Notes: a model not told the origin generated them from the sequence alone. DNA of 64,000 nucleotides from Amedibacillus dolichus DSM 3991 (GCF_000154285.1 NZ_DS483476.1:1-64000), one strand, 5' to 3'. Positions 41,720 to 51,623 are shown, counted from the stretch's first letter. Translations and numbers: made by a program.

Positions 41720-43339
41720 ATGCTGAAAATGCAAACCGCTCAAGGAGAACTGTTAATTGAAAAAGGAAAGAGTATTTATGAGCTAGTGGAAAAGCAGGCT
41801 GATAAAGAACATATTTATGCTGTTATCATCAATGGAAAGCTACATGATTTACGCTATTGCGTACAAGAGGGAGGAAGCCTTCGTTTTGTATATGCAAAAA
41901 GTGAAACCGGACGTTTGATTTATGAGCGGACCTTATTGTTTTTGTTGATTGCGGCAGCCCATGAATATCGAAGGGATCTGCATATCATTGCACAGCATTC
42001 TTTATCGGAGGGAGTATATTGTGATGTGCGATGCACCAATACATTCACACCCTTAGATGTAGTGGAAATCGAGAAAAAAATGAAAGCGATCATTGCACGT
42101 AAGGAAAGTATTTATCGTAAGGTAGTAAGCACTAAGGAAGCTGCGGCTTATTTTGAAGCTAAGGGCATGCTTTATAAAGCTGATATGTTAGCCCAACGGA
42201 AAAGTAAAAAGAGCAGTATTTATACGCTGTGTGGAGTAGATGATTATTTTTACGGTATCATGTTACCGGATACCTCCTATCTCAAGGAGTTTTCGATTTG
42301 CTTTTACAAGCAAGGTATTTGGCTTTCTGCTCAAGGGCAGTTTACTGCCCAAACGAAGCTGTTTCAGGTTTTTCAGGAATATGAGGCTTGGGGCAGATTG
42401 GTTGGAATCTCCAATGTAGCACAGCTGAATAAACGGATTTTGAATGGTGATATGAACGATTTGGTGCTGATGAGTGAAACAATGGTAGAAAAAAAACTAG
42501 CACAGCTTGCAGATCAAATCGTACATCGAGCAGCGCCCGTTCGCTGTGTTTTGATTGCCGGACCAAGTTCAGCCGGAAAAACGACCTTCTCCAAGCGTTT
42601 GTCCATTCATTTGCAATTATTGGGAAAGCAGCCGGTTGCAATTTCCATGGACGATTTTTATGTGAATCGCACTGATACACCGAAAAACGCTGATGGCTCT
42701 TACAATTTTGAAGCTTTAGAGGCGGTGGATCTAATACTTTTCCAACATAGCATTAACGCTTTATTAAAGGGAGAAGAGGTTGTGCTTCCACGCTATGATT
42801 TTCAAAAAGGAGTACGAACGTGGCATACAAAGGGGATTCGATTAAAGCGTGATGATATTTTGATCATTGAAGGGATTCATGGCTTAAATCCGAAAACGAG
42901 TGAGCATTTGCCACCAACCGCTATTTTTAAAATTTATATCAATGCGTTTACGCATTTAAATTTAGATGATCATAATCGTATTCCAACAAGTGATTATCGT
43001 CTGATTCGCAGAATTGCCAGAGATTATCAATTTCGAGGTTGGAGTGCCGAAGAAACGATTGCCTCTTGGAAAAGCGTACGAGATGGTGAAGATACGTACA
43101 TTTATCCATATCAAGAAGAAGCCGATGTCTTTTTCAATTCCTCTATGATCTATGAACTGTCAATTTTGAAAAAGCTTGTTATTCCGCTTTTAGAAGCAAT
43201 CCCCAAAGAGAGCGCTGCTTATTTAGAAGCGAATCGTTTAAGTAAGCTATTGGAATATTTTGCAGATGGTGATGAGGCTGCGATTCCACGTCATTCAATT
43301 TTAGCGGAATTTATCGGAAACAGCATCTTCGACTTATAA
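41720..43339 (+). CDS. Nucleoside (uridine) kinase with N-terminal TGS/ThrRS-like domains
   Basis: A 539-aa protein seen widely in Firmicutes. The N-terminal 60 residues look like a TGS domain, and about 70-210 resemble the additional domain of threonyl-tRNA synthetase (TLLFLLIAAAHEYRRDL). From about 270 a uridine-kinase-type P-loop domain follows: GPSSAGKTTFSKRL, then SMDDFYVNR and IIEGIHGLN. It likely phosphorylates uridine/cytidine or a related nucleoside. AAGGAGGCG precedes the ATG. It is alone between two terminators. Confidence 0.88.
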   Translation: MLKMQTAQGELLIEKGKSIYELVEKQADKEHIYAVIINGKLHDLRYCVQEGGSLRFVYAKSETGRLIYERTLLFLLIAAAHEYRRDLHIIAQHSLSEGVYCDVRCTNTFTPLDVVEIEKKMKAIIARKESIYRKVVSTKEAAAYFEAKGMLYKADMLAQRKSKKSSIYTLCGVDDYFYGIMLPDTSYLKEFSICFYKQGIWLSAQGQFTAQTKLFQVFQEYEAWGRLVGISNVAQLNKRILNGDMNDLVLMSETMVEKKLAQLADQIVHRAAPVRCVLIAGPSSAGKTTFSKRLSIHLQLLGKQPVAISMDDFYVNRTDTPKNADGSYNFEALEAVDLILFQHSINALLKGEEVVLPRYDFQKGVRTWHTKGIRLKRDDILIIEGIHGLNPKTSEHLPPTAIFKIYINAFTHLNLDDHNRIPTSDYRLIRRIARDYQFRGWSAEETIASWKSVRDGEDTYIYPYQEEADVFFNSSMIYELSILKKLVIPLLEAIPKESAAYLEANRLSKLLEYFADGDEAAIPRHSILAEFIGNSIFDL

Positions 43340-43344
43340 AAATA

Positions 43345-43370
43345 AAACCCTGTCATCGACAGGGTTTCGT
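43345..43370. terminator. Bidirectional terminator between the nucleoside kinase gene and rpmB
   Basis: AAACCCTGTC/GACAGGGTTT, 10-bp perfect stem with a 3-base loop; A- and T-rich on both sides. Confidence 0.88.
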
Positions 43371-43378
43371 TTACTCTC

Positions 43379-43570
43379 TTAGATAGCGTTCTTATTTTTT
43401 AATGTTTTCAACGCACGAGCACTGATACGGATCGTTTGAGGTTTCCCATCAACGATAACTTTAACTTTCTGTAAATTTACGTTCCAGTTACGGCGAGTAG
43501 CACGCATAGAGTGAGAGCGTTTGTTTCCAGATAATGGACCTTTACCTGTAATTGCACAGACCTTTGACAT
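43379..43570 (-). CDS. rpmB: 50S ribosomal protein L28
   Basis: A 63-aa ribosomal protein with the L28 pattern [28 protein letters not shown] and [13 protein letters not shown]. Only one Cys is present, so this is a form without the zinc ribbon. The ATG at 43570 follows AGGAGG; the frame extends nine codons upstream without support. A good promoter lies about 60 bases upstream. Confidence 0.96.
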   Translation of the reverse strand: MSKVCAITGKGPLSGNKRSHSMRATRRNWNVNLQKVKVIVDGKPQTIRISARALKTLKNKNAI

Positions 43571-43895
43571 ATCGTTTCCTCCTTCCGTACAATACACATT
43601 CGTTTAAAACACGATTTGCTAAAATAGTATAGCATTTCTTACAAAAAAATGCAAGCTGAAAAACTCCATTTTTTATACATTCGTAGATGTGCAAGATGAT
43701 TGTATCATATTTCAGCTGAAATGTTGATAGAAAATGAAGAAAATTGAATAAAATTTTAAAGAAAGATGAGGATTTATCGGCAAAAGACGACCGATTTTTC
43801 CATAATTCGGTTATTTTTGCATTGTGTATTGCAAATACCATGTAATTTTGTTAAATTATAGCTATACAGAATCACTAAGTGATCAGGAGGAAATT
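43571..43895. other. Long gap between rpmB and the DUF1307 lipoprotein gene
   Basis: Divergent control region. The rpmB promoter is at 43626-43654 (minus). The rest is AT-rich with a possible -10 for the lipoprotein near 43850. Nothing else is evident; a 99-codon minus-strand frame here is not supported. Confidence 0.7.
43626..43654 (-). promoter_or_regulatory. rpmB promoter
   Basis: Read on the minus strand: TTGCAT, 17 bases, TATACT. Confidence 0.8.
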
Positions 43896-44378
43896 ATGAA
43901 AAAACTACTAAGTTGTTTAGCGCTTGCATTAGTGCTTACCGGCTGTGGCGGCGGAGGAGGAGAAAAAGCTCCGGAAAAAGTTACGAAAACATGTCAGCTA
44001 AGTGCCGGTGAAGGAATTGTTGTCGATGTTGTCGGCGAAGCGGCAGATGAAAAATCAAAGGTTGATGTTATCCACATGAAAACCAATATTAATTTTGAGG
44101 ATTTAGGAGTATCGGCAGATGCCTTTAAGGAAGTTAGCGATGAGCAAAAACAAGAGCTTACCGATCAAATGAAAACTACTATTTTAACCTCTATGGGAAT
44201 TGATGAAAGCGACGGCGTAACTTTCGTAAAAAACGAATTTACAGATAATGGATATGAACTGCATGCAACCTTTGATGTTGATTTGTTGGCTAAGGCATTA
44301 GGTGCGGAAGCAACTGATGAAATGAATCTTGAAGCATTTGTAGAGGGCATGGAAGAAAGTGGCATGACTTGCAAATAA
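43896..44378 (+). CDS. DUF1307 (YehR-like) lipoprotein
   Basis: A 160-aa predicted lipoprotein. The signal peptide (about 1-17) ends in the lipobox LTGC with a Gly-rich linker (GGGGG). The mature part has the DUF1307 pattern of alternating beta strands (TCQLSAGEGIVVDVVGEA, then VIHMKTNINF) and two helices. A second conserved Cys is near the C-terminus (GMTCK). Its role in the family is not known. AGGAGG precedes the ATG at 43896. It is monocistronic with a terminator. Confidence 0.88.
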   Translation: MKKLLSCLALALVLTGCGGGGGEKAPEKVTKTCQLSAGEGIVVDVVGEAADEKSKVDVIHMKTNINFEDLGVSADAFKEVSDEQKQELTDQMKTTILTSMGIDESDGVTFVKNEFTDNGYELHATFDVDLLAKALGAEATDEMNLEAFVEGMEESGMTCK

Positions 44379-44387
44379 TGTTGATTG

Positions 44388-44414
44388 AAAGATGCGATTA
44401 AGCATCTTTTTTTC
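44388..44414 (+). terminator. Terminator of the DUF1307 gene
   Basis: AAAGATGC/GCATCTTT stem, 6-base loop, T-run. Confidence 0.85.
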
Positions 44415-44617
44415 ATATTGTTAAAGTCCTTTTGATAAGAATGAGGCACTCTTTATAGGGTGGTGTGTAAGAGTTGAAAACGATGCGGAAAGAGAGAAAT
44501 GAAAAAGCATGGAAAAATATAGATAAAAATGATGAAAATGTTTTTAAACGCAATTATTTATGGTATGATATATGCAGTGAAATTGTACGAAAATATGGAT
44601 AAGGGGGTTATAGCCTT

Positions 44618-45874
44618 ATGAATGAACAAAAGGAAATATACGCGTCCATAGAAATCGGTGATCATGAAGTACGTTTGGTTGCCGGTGAATTCTATGAAAC
44701 GCGATTTCATATATTGCGTGTTGAACGATGTGAGCTGCAAGGTATTGAGCATAAGCTTATCGTAGATGAGCAAGCAGTTGTAGCGGCTATTCGCAAAGCA
44801 GTTCATAAAGTGGAAGAAGTATTGGGCTTTCCATTACATCGTGTATTGTTGGCATTGCCGAGCATGCATGTCGAACGTCATACCAAGCGTGTGCAGGTAG
44901 TTCCGCAGGCAAGCAGCAAGCGCATTCGTTTAAGCGATATTCAAGGTGGTTTAAATCAGGCAATCGCTTATAAACCGAGTGATGATTTGGAATTGGTGAA
45001 TGTCGGTTGTATCAAATACATAACAGGAGGCATCACATCACGAAAAATGCCGCTTGATGAGGTGAGTGAGCTTTTGACGATGAGCGTGGATTTGCTTTAT
45101 GCCGATAAAGAAATTGTTTATTCCTATGCTCGTTGTATTGAAAAAGCCGGTTTGGAAATTCTAGATGTTTGTTTGGATTCGTATGCGATTGCCAATGAAG
45201 CGGCGGTGTTTGAACAAACAGTGGATAAATATGTCATTTTGGTAAATCTCGCACGACAGGATACGACCTTGTCATTGTTCTCTCATGGAAAATTGGTAAA
45301 CAGTGAAATCTTACATCAAGGCTATGGAGAATGGCTAAAACCTTTTCATGAGGAATGTGGGTTATCTGCGAAGATCAGCTATCGACTTTTGCAAAATACT
45401 TGCACATTTGATGAAGCAAGGGCAAAGGATAATGTGATTTATATTTGGTCGGTTGGAAACGAGCAAAAACAGCTGACGGAAAAAGCGGTTTGTAAGCGTG
45501 TTATGCCAAGTATCCTAGCTTGGATAAAAACGGTGAATGAGGCTTGTGAGAGTATTGTTGAAAACGGAGATGTTCGCTATTTGATCAGCGGAGAAGGCTG
45601 TGAGATTGCTTCCCTTTCACAAGTGCTTTCTGCTTTCAATGCACCGGCGCAGATGTATGTACCGCAAACCATCGGGGCAAGAAATCCTGCCTATGTTGCT
45701 TGTTTAGGTTTGTTTTATTGTTGGAAGGAGCAGCAAGCTATTCGCCATGATGAGCGTACAAGCTGTGAAAGCGATGAGGTGAATGAGGCATTGCATATTT
45801 CACCGCGTAAAAATACCGTTGATGAAGGCGGGTTTACAAAACGATTGAAAAGTATATTGCTAAATGATAAATAA
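44618..45874 (+). CDS. ftsA: Cell division protein FtsA
   Basis: A 418-aa actin-like protein that ties FtsZ to the membrane. The actin phosphate-1 loop is SIEIGDHEVRLV near the start, and the SHS2/1C region includes VLLALPSMHVERH. The phosphate-2 region (YVILVNLARQDTTLSLF) and adenosine region (RYLISGEGCEIASL) follow. The C-terminal amphipathic helix GGFTKRLKSIL is kept. The protein is divergent: the usual DxG of phosphate-2 is changed to LARQDT, so ATP binding may be altered. GGGGG is near the ATG; ftsZ begins 21 bases after the stop. Confidence 0.92.
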   Translation: MNEQKEIYASIEIGDHEVRLVAGEFYETRFHILRVERCELQGIEHKLIVDEQAVVAAIRKAVHKVEEVLGFPLHRVLLALPSMHVERHTKRVQVVPQASSKRIRLSDIQGGLNQAIAYKPSDDLELVNVGCIKYITGGITSRKMPLDEVSELLTMSVDLLYADKEIVYSYARCIEKAGLEILDVCLDSYAIANEAAVFEQTVDKYVILVNLARQDTTLSLFSHGKLVNSEILHQGYGEWLKPFHEECGLSAKISYRLLQNTCTFDEARAKDNVIYIWSVGNEQKQLTEKAVCKRVMPSILAWIKTVNEACESIVENGDVRYLISGEGCEIASLSQVLSAFNAPAQMYVPQTIGARNPAYVACLGLFYCWKEQQAIRHDERTSCESDEVNEALHISPRKNTVDEGGFTKRLKSILLNDK

Positions 45875-45895
45875 GAAGAGAGCGAGGAAATAAGA

Positions 45896-46969
45896 ATGAA
45901 TGATTTAAGTTTTAACCAAGTAGCGAATATTAAGGTTTTCGGTGTTGGCGGCGGTGGCTGTAATGCTGTAAACCGCATGGTGAGCGAAGGTGTTAAGGGT
46001 GTTGAGTTTTATGTTGCCAATACCGATTTGCAGATTTTAAATATTTCACCGGTGGAAAATAAACTGGTACTGGGTCGTGAAATTACTAAAGGCTTGGGTG
46101 CCGGTGGGGATCCGGAAATGGGAAAACGTGCCGCACAGGAAAGCGAGCAGGAAATTCGTGAGGCAATCAAAGGCAGTGATATGGTATTTGTTACAACCGG
46201 TTTAGGTGGTGGGACAGGTACCGGAGCAGCACCTGTTTTTGCAAAGATCGCTAAAGAAGAAGGAGCACTAACGGTTGGTATTGTTACAAAGCCGTTTACC
46301 TTTGAAGGTCCTAAGCGTAAAAGAGCAGCGGAAGCTGGTTTAGTGGAATTGAAGCAATATGTAGATTCTCTTATTATTGTTTCCAATAATAATCTGATCG
46401 AGGTTATCGGTCGCCGTCCGATTTCCGAAGCTTTCCAAGCCGCAGACAATGTTCTTCGTCAAGGGGTACAGACGATTACCGATTTGATCGCAGTGCCTGC
46501 GCTTATTAACTTGGACTTTGCCGATGTACGCAGCATTATGCAAAATCGTGGTGCCGCATTGATTGGTATCGGTATGGCCGAGGGTGAGGACAAGGCGCGT
46601 GCTGCTGCTGAAAAAGCAATCCAATCACCGTTATTGGAGGCACAGATTCAAGGTGCTCGCAATGCAATCGTAAATATTACCGGTGGAGAATCTATTACTT
46701 TATTTGATGCAGAAGATGCTATGGGATTGATTCGTGAGGCTGCCGGTAATGAAGTAGATGCAATCTTCGGTGTGGCGATTAACGAAAAGCTAGGAGATTC
46801 CATCATTGTTACGGTAATTGCAACCGGTTTTGAAGATACGCAAGAGGAACAGCCGGCTGCAGCGAAAGCTACGTCTTTTACCGCTCCTAAGCAAACGGTA
46901 AATACTGTTGAAGATACTGCTGACGATGAAGAACAGGAAGTTATTCCTTCTTTCTTTGCCCGTCGTTAA
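45896..46969 (+). CDS. ftsZ: Cell division protein FtsZ
   Basis: A 357-aa tubulin-like GTPase that forms the division ring. The tubulin signature GGGTGTG lies at 104-110, with GVGGGGCNAVNRM at the start and the T7-loop region NLDFADVRSIM. The C-terminal linker is very short and Ala/Thr/Glu-rich. The conserved tail peptide that binds FtsA is EVIPSFFARR. Downstream of ftsA and followed by an unknown gene after 3 bases. The dcw wall genes are not next to it, so the cluster is broken up in this genome. Confidence 0.97.
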   Translation: MNDLSFNQVANIKVFGVGGGGCNAVNRMVSEGVKGVEFYVANTDLQILNISPVENKLVLGREITKGLGAGGDPEMGKRAAQESEQEIREAIKGSDMVFVTTGLGGGTGTGAAPVFAKIAKEEGALTVGIVTKPFTFEGPKRKRAAEAGLVELKQYVDSLIIVSNNNLIEVIGRRPISEAFQAADNVLRQGVQTITDLIAVPALINLDFADVRSIMQNRGAALIGIGMAEGEDKARAAAEKAIQSPLLEAQIQGARNAIVNITGGESITLFDAEDAMGLIREAAGNEVDAIFGVAINEKLGDSIIVTVIATGFEDTQEEQPAAAKATSFTAPKQTVNTVEDTADDEEQEVIPSFFARR

Positions 46970-46972
46970 GAT

Positions 46973-47413
46973 ATGAAGGTATATTATATTGATGACTCGT
47001 TCTTTCAAACCACAGATTTTGCAAGAGAGATCTTGCACCGGTTTGAAAATTATAAATTGCTTCATGGCAACGGACCAATTCTTATCAGTGCCGCAAAACA
47101 AGAAAATGCGGTGATGCAGGAATATATCCGTCAATACGATGAAGGCATCATTCTGACAAGCCCTGCCCTTTTTGACATGGAAGGAGTACGTGGAAATCTG
47201 CATTCTACTTTTTTATCCTTAGAGGGCTTTGCGCCAATGCAGACGTATAGTGGTTCATTTGTAGAATATGATACGGAAACGATGTGTTGTAAACGAATTT
47301 ATTTAGAGATGTTTATTCATCATACACAGTCGGATATTGATGTTATGAAGCAGATGCTGGAAATGCTTGATGAACAGCTTGCTATTGGAAAGCATAAGCA
47401 GTGGCTGCATTAA
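46973..47413 (+). CDS. Unknown 146-aa protein in the ftsAZ operon
   Basis: No family recognised. It is soluble, without signal or membrane helix, and has alpha/beta character (VYYIDDSFF, ILISAAKQENAVMQEYI, GIILTSPALFD). It begins 3 bases after the ftsZ stop, so co-transcription with ftsA-ftsZ is nearly certain. A division or FtsZ-modifying role is possible by position only. A terminator follows. Confidence 0.8.
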   Translation: MKVYYIDDSFFQTTDFAREILHRFENYKLLHGNGPILISAAKQENAVMQEYIRQYDEGIILTSPALFDMEGVRGNLHSTFLSLEGFAPMQTYSGSFVEYDTETMCCKRIYLEMFIHHTQSDIDVMKQMLEMLDEQLAIGKHKQWLH

Positions 47414-47424
47414 AGTTGAGAAAT

Positions 47425-47463
47425 AAAGCGAATGGTATCAAAAGGTATCGTTCGCTTTTTTTC
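47425..47463 (+). terminator. Terminator of the ftsA-ftsZ operon
   Basis: AAAGCGAA/TTCGCTTT outer stem with inner GGTATC pairings, then T-run. Confidence 0.8.
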
Positions 47464-47540
47464 GTAAACCGACGGATTTTGTCGAAACAGTCATATTGAT
47501 ATTGCATATTCATAAAATGAAGTGGAAAGGTGGAGTGGAT

Positions 47541-50114
47541 ATGCCGTATCGAGAAACGATCATGCAGGTTGTTGCAAATTTAGATAGTGATATGGATAAG
47601 GGTTTAACGCAGGAAAAAGTTGTACAAAGACAAAGGGAATATGGGAAAAACACCTTGCAGAAAAAAGAAAATATTACCGTAATAGCGATGTTTTTTGCAC
47701 AGCTAAAAGACCCGATGGTAATGATTTTGATGTTTGGTACCGGTATTTCGATATTGCTGAAGGAGTATGTAGATGCCGGAATCATAGTGAGCGTAATCCT
47801 GCTGAATGCGATTATCGGTGTTTTTCAGGAATACAAGGCGGAGAAGGCGATTGAAACTTTAAAAAAACTATCAGAGCCGAAAGCTTATGTCATTCGTGAA
47901 GGATATTTAAGAGAAATTCCTTCGGAGGAATTGGTTATCGGTGATGTGGTGGAGTTGGAGGCAGGACGTTATATACCGGCAGATATGCGATTGCTTAGTG
48001 CAAGTAATCTTAAGGTAGAGGAAAGTACCTTGACCGGTGAGAGTGAGGCAGTGTTGAAAGATGCAACACAGGTATATAATGAAGTGCAGGGGCTTGGAGA
48101 TCAGCGCAATATGGTATTTATGTCTACGTTTGTTACATACGGAAAAGCACGTGGAATCGTAGTAGCCACGGGTATGCAAAGTGAAGTGGGAAGAATCGCT
48201 CGTATGCTTGATGAAACAAAGGAGGATATGACACCGCTGCAGCAGCGATTGGCGCAGCTATCCAAACTGTTAGGATTGCTTTGTGTCGGTATTTGTATCG
48301 CAATGTTTGTGATTTCCTTATTCCAAGAGCGTGATTTATTGGATATGTTATTAGTATCTATTTCTTTAGCTGTGGCAGCGATACCGGAAGGCTTACCGGC
48401 GGTTGTAACAATCGTATTGGCACTTGGTGTTCAGGCTATGAGCAAGCAGCATGCCATCGTGCGTAGGCTTCATGCAGTGGAGACATTAGGCAGTGTCAGT
48501 GTGATTTGTTCGGATAAAACCGGAACTCTGACCCAAAACAAAATGCGTGTTGTTAGTAGTTATGCGAATGGAAAAATGAAGACTACCACCAAGGAGATGC
48601 TGTTAGGCTTAGCGCTTTGTAACAATGCAAAGCTGCAAAACAATGAAATATTCGGTGAACCTACGGAAGCAGCCTTGCTGCAATTTTGTGAGGAACAGGG
48701 TGTGCATAAGGAGGAAGCGGAGTTAAGCTATTTGCGCTTAAATGAAATAAGCTTTGATTCCAAGCGTAAGTGCATGACAACAATTCATCAAATCGATCAT
48801 CACTTTATTGCTTATACCAAAGGCGCAATGGAAAAGGTTTTGGAAATGTGCACAAGTGTGGAAATTGATGGTAAGTTGCAGCGTATGAGCGATTATGAAT
48901 ATAAACGTATTTTGGAAGCAAGCCGTAAAATCAGCAGCGATGCTCAGCGCGTGCTTGGAGTTGCACGAAAGCATTTGCACAGTGCCTTGGATAGTGGAAT
49001 CGAAAGCAATATGACCTTTCTAGGCTTTGTCGGCTTGATCGACCCGCCGCGTAAGGAAGCGTATGAGGCGATTCGCATTTGTCATGAAGCCCATATTCAA
49101 GTAGCCATGATTACCGGAGATCACCCATTAACCGCTCTTGCGATTGCGAAAAGCTTAGGAATTGCTAAGCATGAGGGAGAAGTGATGAGTGGTAAGCAGT
49201 TGGAGCTTCTTAGCGATGATAAGCTTGCTGATGTGGTGAAGCAATATCATGTCTTTGCTCGTGTTACACCGGAACATAAGGTGCGTATTGTTAAGGCGTA
49301 TAAGCGAAATATGGAGGTTGTAGCCATGTCCGGTGATGGAGTGAACGATGCACCGAGCTTAAAGCAGGCAGATATCGGTATTGCGATGGGAAAGCAGGGG
49401 ACTGATGTGTGTAAGCAGGCAAGTGATATGATTTTAACCGATGATAATTTTGCGACCATTGTACGTGCGGTTGAGCAGGGAAGAAGCATTTATTTGAATA
49501 TTCAAAAGGCGGTATTGTATTTGTTGAGCTGTAATTTAGGAGAAATCATGGCATTGTTTTTGGCGATTGTATGTATGCCGCATGTGGTATCAACCCTATC
49601 GGCAATTCAAATTCTATGGGTCAATCTGGTTACCGATGCTTTTCCGGCTTTATCTTTAGGGATAGATGTTGTCGATCCCTTTTTGATGAAGGAGGCACCA
49701 CGCAGTCGTAAGGAAAGTCTGTTTGCTCATGGAGGTATGGCATTTGTTATTTTAAATGGCTTGTATATCGGAACAATTACCTTGGTTGCTTTTCGCTATG
49801 GATTAAATGATAGTGCACAAAAGGCACAAAGCATGGCATTTATGGTGTTATCCATTGCTCAGCTGTTTCATGCCTTAAATTTACGCTCACGTACACATTC
49901 GTTATGGGAGGTAGGCGTTTTGCGTAATAAATGGCTTGTTTTTACACTGGTTTTCGGTATTTTATTGCAGGTTGCGGTTTGTGAATTACCGTTTCTGCAA
50001 GTGCTGTTAAAGACGGTTTCCTTGAGCCTTATTGATTGGCTGCTTGTTCTGGGACTATCCATCAGTGTAATCGTCATCAATGAAATGAGCAAATGGATTG
50101 CGAAAGAACATTGA
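47541..50114 (+). CDS. P-type calcium-transporting ATPase (P2A-like)
   Basis: An 857-aa P-type pump. An N-terminal cation-ATPase domain (GLTQEKVVQRQREYGKN) is followed by the A domain (LTGES, about 164-168), the TM4 ion motif PEGLP (282-286), the phosphorylated Asp D325 in DKTGTLT, the N domain and GDGVNDAP. TM5/6 (NLVTDAFPALSLG) gives the second ion site, with Asn and Asp. This motif set fits SERCA/PMCA-like Ca2+ pumps. The ATG at 47541 follows AAAGGTGG; the frame extends 15 codons upstream without a ribosome site. Metal specificity (Ca2+ versus Mn2+) is inferred. Confidence 0.92.
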   Translation: MPYRETIMQVVANLDSDMDKGLTQEKVVQRQREYGKNTLQKKENITVIAMFFAQLKDPMVMILMFGTGISILLKEYVDAGIIVSVILLNAIIGVFQEYKAEKAIETLKKLSEPKAYVIREGYLREIPSEELVIGDVVELEAGRYIPADMRLLSASNLKVEESTLTGESEAVLKDATQVYNEVQGLGDQRNMVFMSTFVTYGKARGIVVATGMQSEVGRIARMLDETKEDMTPLQQRLAQLSKLLGLLCVGICIAMFVISLFQERDLLDMLLVSISLAVAAIPEGLPAVVTIVLALGVQAMSKQHAIVRRLHAVETLGSVSVICSDKTGTLTQNKMRVVSSYANGKMKTTTKEMLLGLALCNNAKLQNNEIFGEPTEAALLQFCEEQGVHKEEAELSYLRLNEISFDSKRKCMTTIHQIDHHFIAYTKGAMEKVLEMCTSVEIDGKLQRMSDYEYKRILEASRKISSDAQRVLGVARKHLHSALDSGIESNMTFLGFVGLIDPPRKEAYEAIRICHEAHIQVAMITGDHPLTALAIAKSLGIAKHEGEVMSGKQLELLSDDKLADVVKQYHVFARVTPEHKVRIVKAYKRNMEVVAMSGDGVNDAPSLKQADIGIAMGKQGTDVCKQASDMILTDDNFATIVRAVEQGRSIYLNIQKAVLYLLSCNLGEIMALFLAIVCMPHVVSTLSAIQILWVNLVTDAFPALSLGIDVVDPFLMKEAPRSRKESLFAHGGMAFVILNGLYIGTITLVAFRYGLNDSAQKAQSMAFMVLSIAQLFHALNLRSRTHSLWEVGVLRNKWLVFTLVFGILLQVAVCELPFLQVLLKTVSLSLIDWLLVLGLSISVIVINEMSKWIAKEH

Positions 50115-50201
50115 ATTTTAAAGTCGTTTCGTGTAAAATACTAACGGTATTGCTGAAAATGGGGAAATGCTCTGTTTTTAGCGTACGGTTAGGAGAAAAA
50201 T

Positions 50202-51539
50202 ATGAAAAAAATAGTTGATGAACGTGCCGATGATATGGAATTGGTTCTCGATGAAGCTGAATTTTCACAGCCTGAGAACAATCAAATGATCATCGGTATT
50301 TCCGAGCGACCAAAGCCGCTGCAGTGGCTGTTTCTGTCCTTTCAGCATGTATTTGCGATGTTTGGGGCAACGATTCTTGTACCGACAATGACCGGCTTTC
50401 CGGTATCGGTAGCTTTATTTGCCAGTGGTATCGGTACCTTGATCTATACCTTTATTACCAAACGCAAAGTGCCTGTATATTTAGGTAGCTCATTTGCTTA
50501 TATCGGTGCGGTCTTGATTGCCGTAGAAGCTATGGGTGGTGATATTTCGGCAGCCCAGACAGGATTGATGCTGATTGGTCTTATTTATGTGATCGTAGCC
50601 ATTCTTGTGAAATTTATCGGTAAGGGGTGGATCGATAAACTGCTTCCTCCGATTGTCATCGGACCGATGATTGCGGTTATCGGACTTGGATTAGCAGCAA
50701 ATGCCGTTAGCAATGCGGGATTTGTGGAAGGCGGCGATTTGCGTGCCATGGCAGTTGCGGTCATTACCTTTTTGATTGCTGCCTTTATTTCCACCAAAGC
50801 GAAGGGTTTCTTCAAGATCATTCCTTTCTTGATTGCTATTCTTTGCGGCTATGTGGTATCTATTTGCTTTGGATTGGTAGATTTCACTCCGGTCATGGAA
50901 GCAAAATGGTTCTCCCTGCCGGAATTTATCTTGCCATTTAAGCTTGGTAATTTTGCAACCTATGATTTGTACTTCGGTCCGGAGACATGGGCGATTTTAC
51001 CGGTTGCCTTCGTTACGATTGCCGAGCATATCGGAGATCACACCGTACTTGGAAAAATATGCGGAAAGAATTTTTTGAAGGATCCGGGACTTGATCGTAC
51101 GTTAATGGGTGATGGTATCGCAACGGCGGTTTCTGCCTTCATGGGCGGACCTGCCAATACGACCTATGGGGAAAATACCGGAGTTATCGGTATGACAAAG
51201 ATTGCCAGTGTATATGTTACTACTGGTGCAGCCTGCTTTGCGATTGCGCTATCCTGTATCGGAAAGATTTCTGCCTTTATTTCTACTATCCCAACCTGTG
51301 TATTGGGTGGTATGAGTATTCTGCTGTATGGCGTTATTGCCAGCAATGGATTGCGTGTCTTGGTAGATAATCATATTGATTTCGGTAAGCAGCGTAATTT
51401 GGTTATTGCCAGTGCAATGTTGGTAATCGGACTTGGCGGTGCTATTTTACCGATTGGAAATTTCATGACCTTAAGCGGAACTGCTTTGTCTGCATTGGTT
51501 GGTGTTGTTTTAAATCTTATTTTGCCGAAAGAAAACTAG
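50202..51539 (+). CDS. NCS2 family uracil/xanthine permease
   Basis: A 445-aa transporter of the nucleobase:cation symporter-2 family with about 12-14 helices. The family elements are present: QHVFAMFGATILVP (TM1), YLGSSFAYIGA (TM3 substrate region) and the conserved VTIAEHIGDHTVLG with the key Glu in TM8. GGPANTTYGENTGVIGMTKIASV follows in TM10. The EH-type TM8 motif and TTYGEN favour uracil (UraA/PyrP) over xanthine. An unusually long, acidic head (about 40 residues) precedes TM1. GGTTAGGAG lies before the ATG. No pyr neighbours. Confidence 0.9.
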   Translation: MKKIVDERADDMELVLDEAEFSQPENNQMIIGISERPKPLQWLFLSFQHVFAMFGATILVPTMTGFPVSVALFASGIGTLIYTFITKRKVPVYLGSSFAYIGAVLIAVEAMGGDISAAQTGLMLIGLIYVIVAILVKFIGKGWIDKLLPPIVIGPMIAVIGLGLAANAVSNAGFVEGGDLRAMAVAVITFLIAAFISTKAKGFFKIIPFLIAILCGYVVSICFGLVDFTPVMEAKWFSLPEFILPFKLGNFATYDLYFGPETWAILPVAFVTIAEHIGDHTVLGKICGKNFLKDPGLDRTLMGDGIATAVSAFMGGPANTTYGENTGVIGMTKIASVYVTTGAACFAIALSCIGKISAFISTIPTCVLGGMSILLYGVIASNGLRVLVDNHIDFGKQRNLVIASAMLVIGLGGAILPIGNFMTLSGTALSALVGVVLNLILPKEN

Positions 51540-51546
51540 ACCTAGG

Positions 51547-51579
51547 AATCACATGGTGCTTGCATCATGTGATTTTTTC
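51547..51579 (+). terminator. Terminator of the NCS2 permease gene
   Basis: AATCACATG/CATGTGATT stem around a 10-base loop and a T-run. Confidence 0.88.
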
Positions 51580-51623
51580 TATCCAAGCAGGAACGGATAT
51601 GGTAAGATATACAAGGTGATTGT

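Noticed and set aside
43542-43841. 99-codon minus-strand frame upstream of rpmB
   Set aside because: It covers the rpmB promoter and has no coding character.
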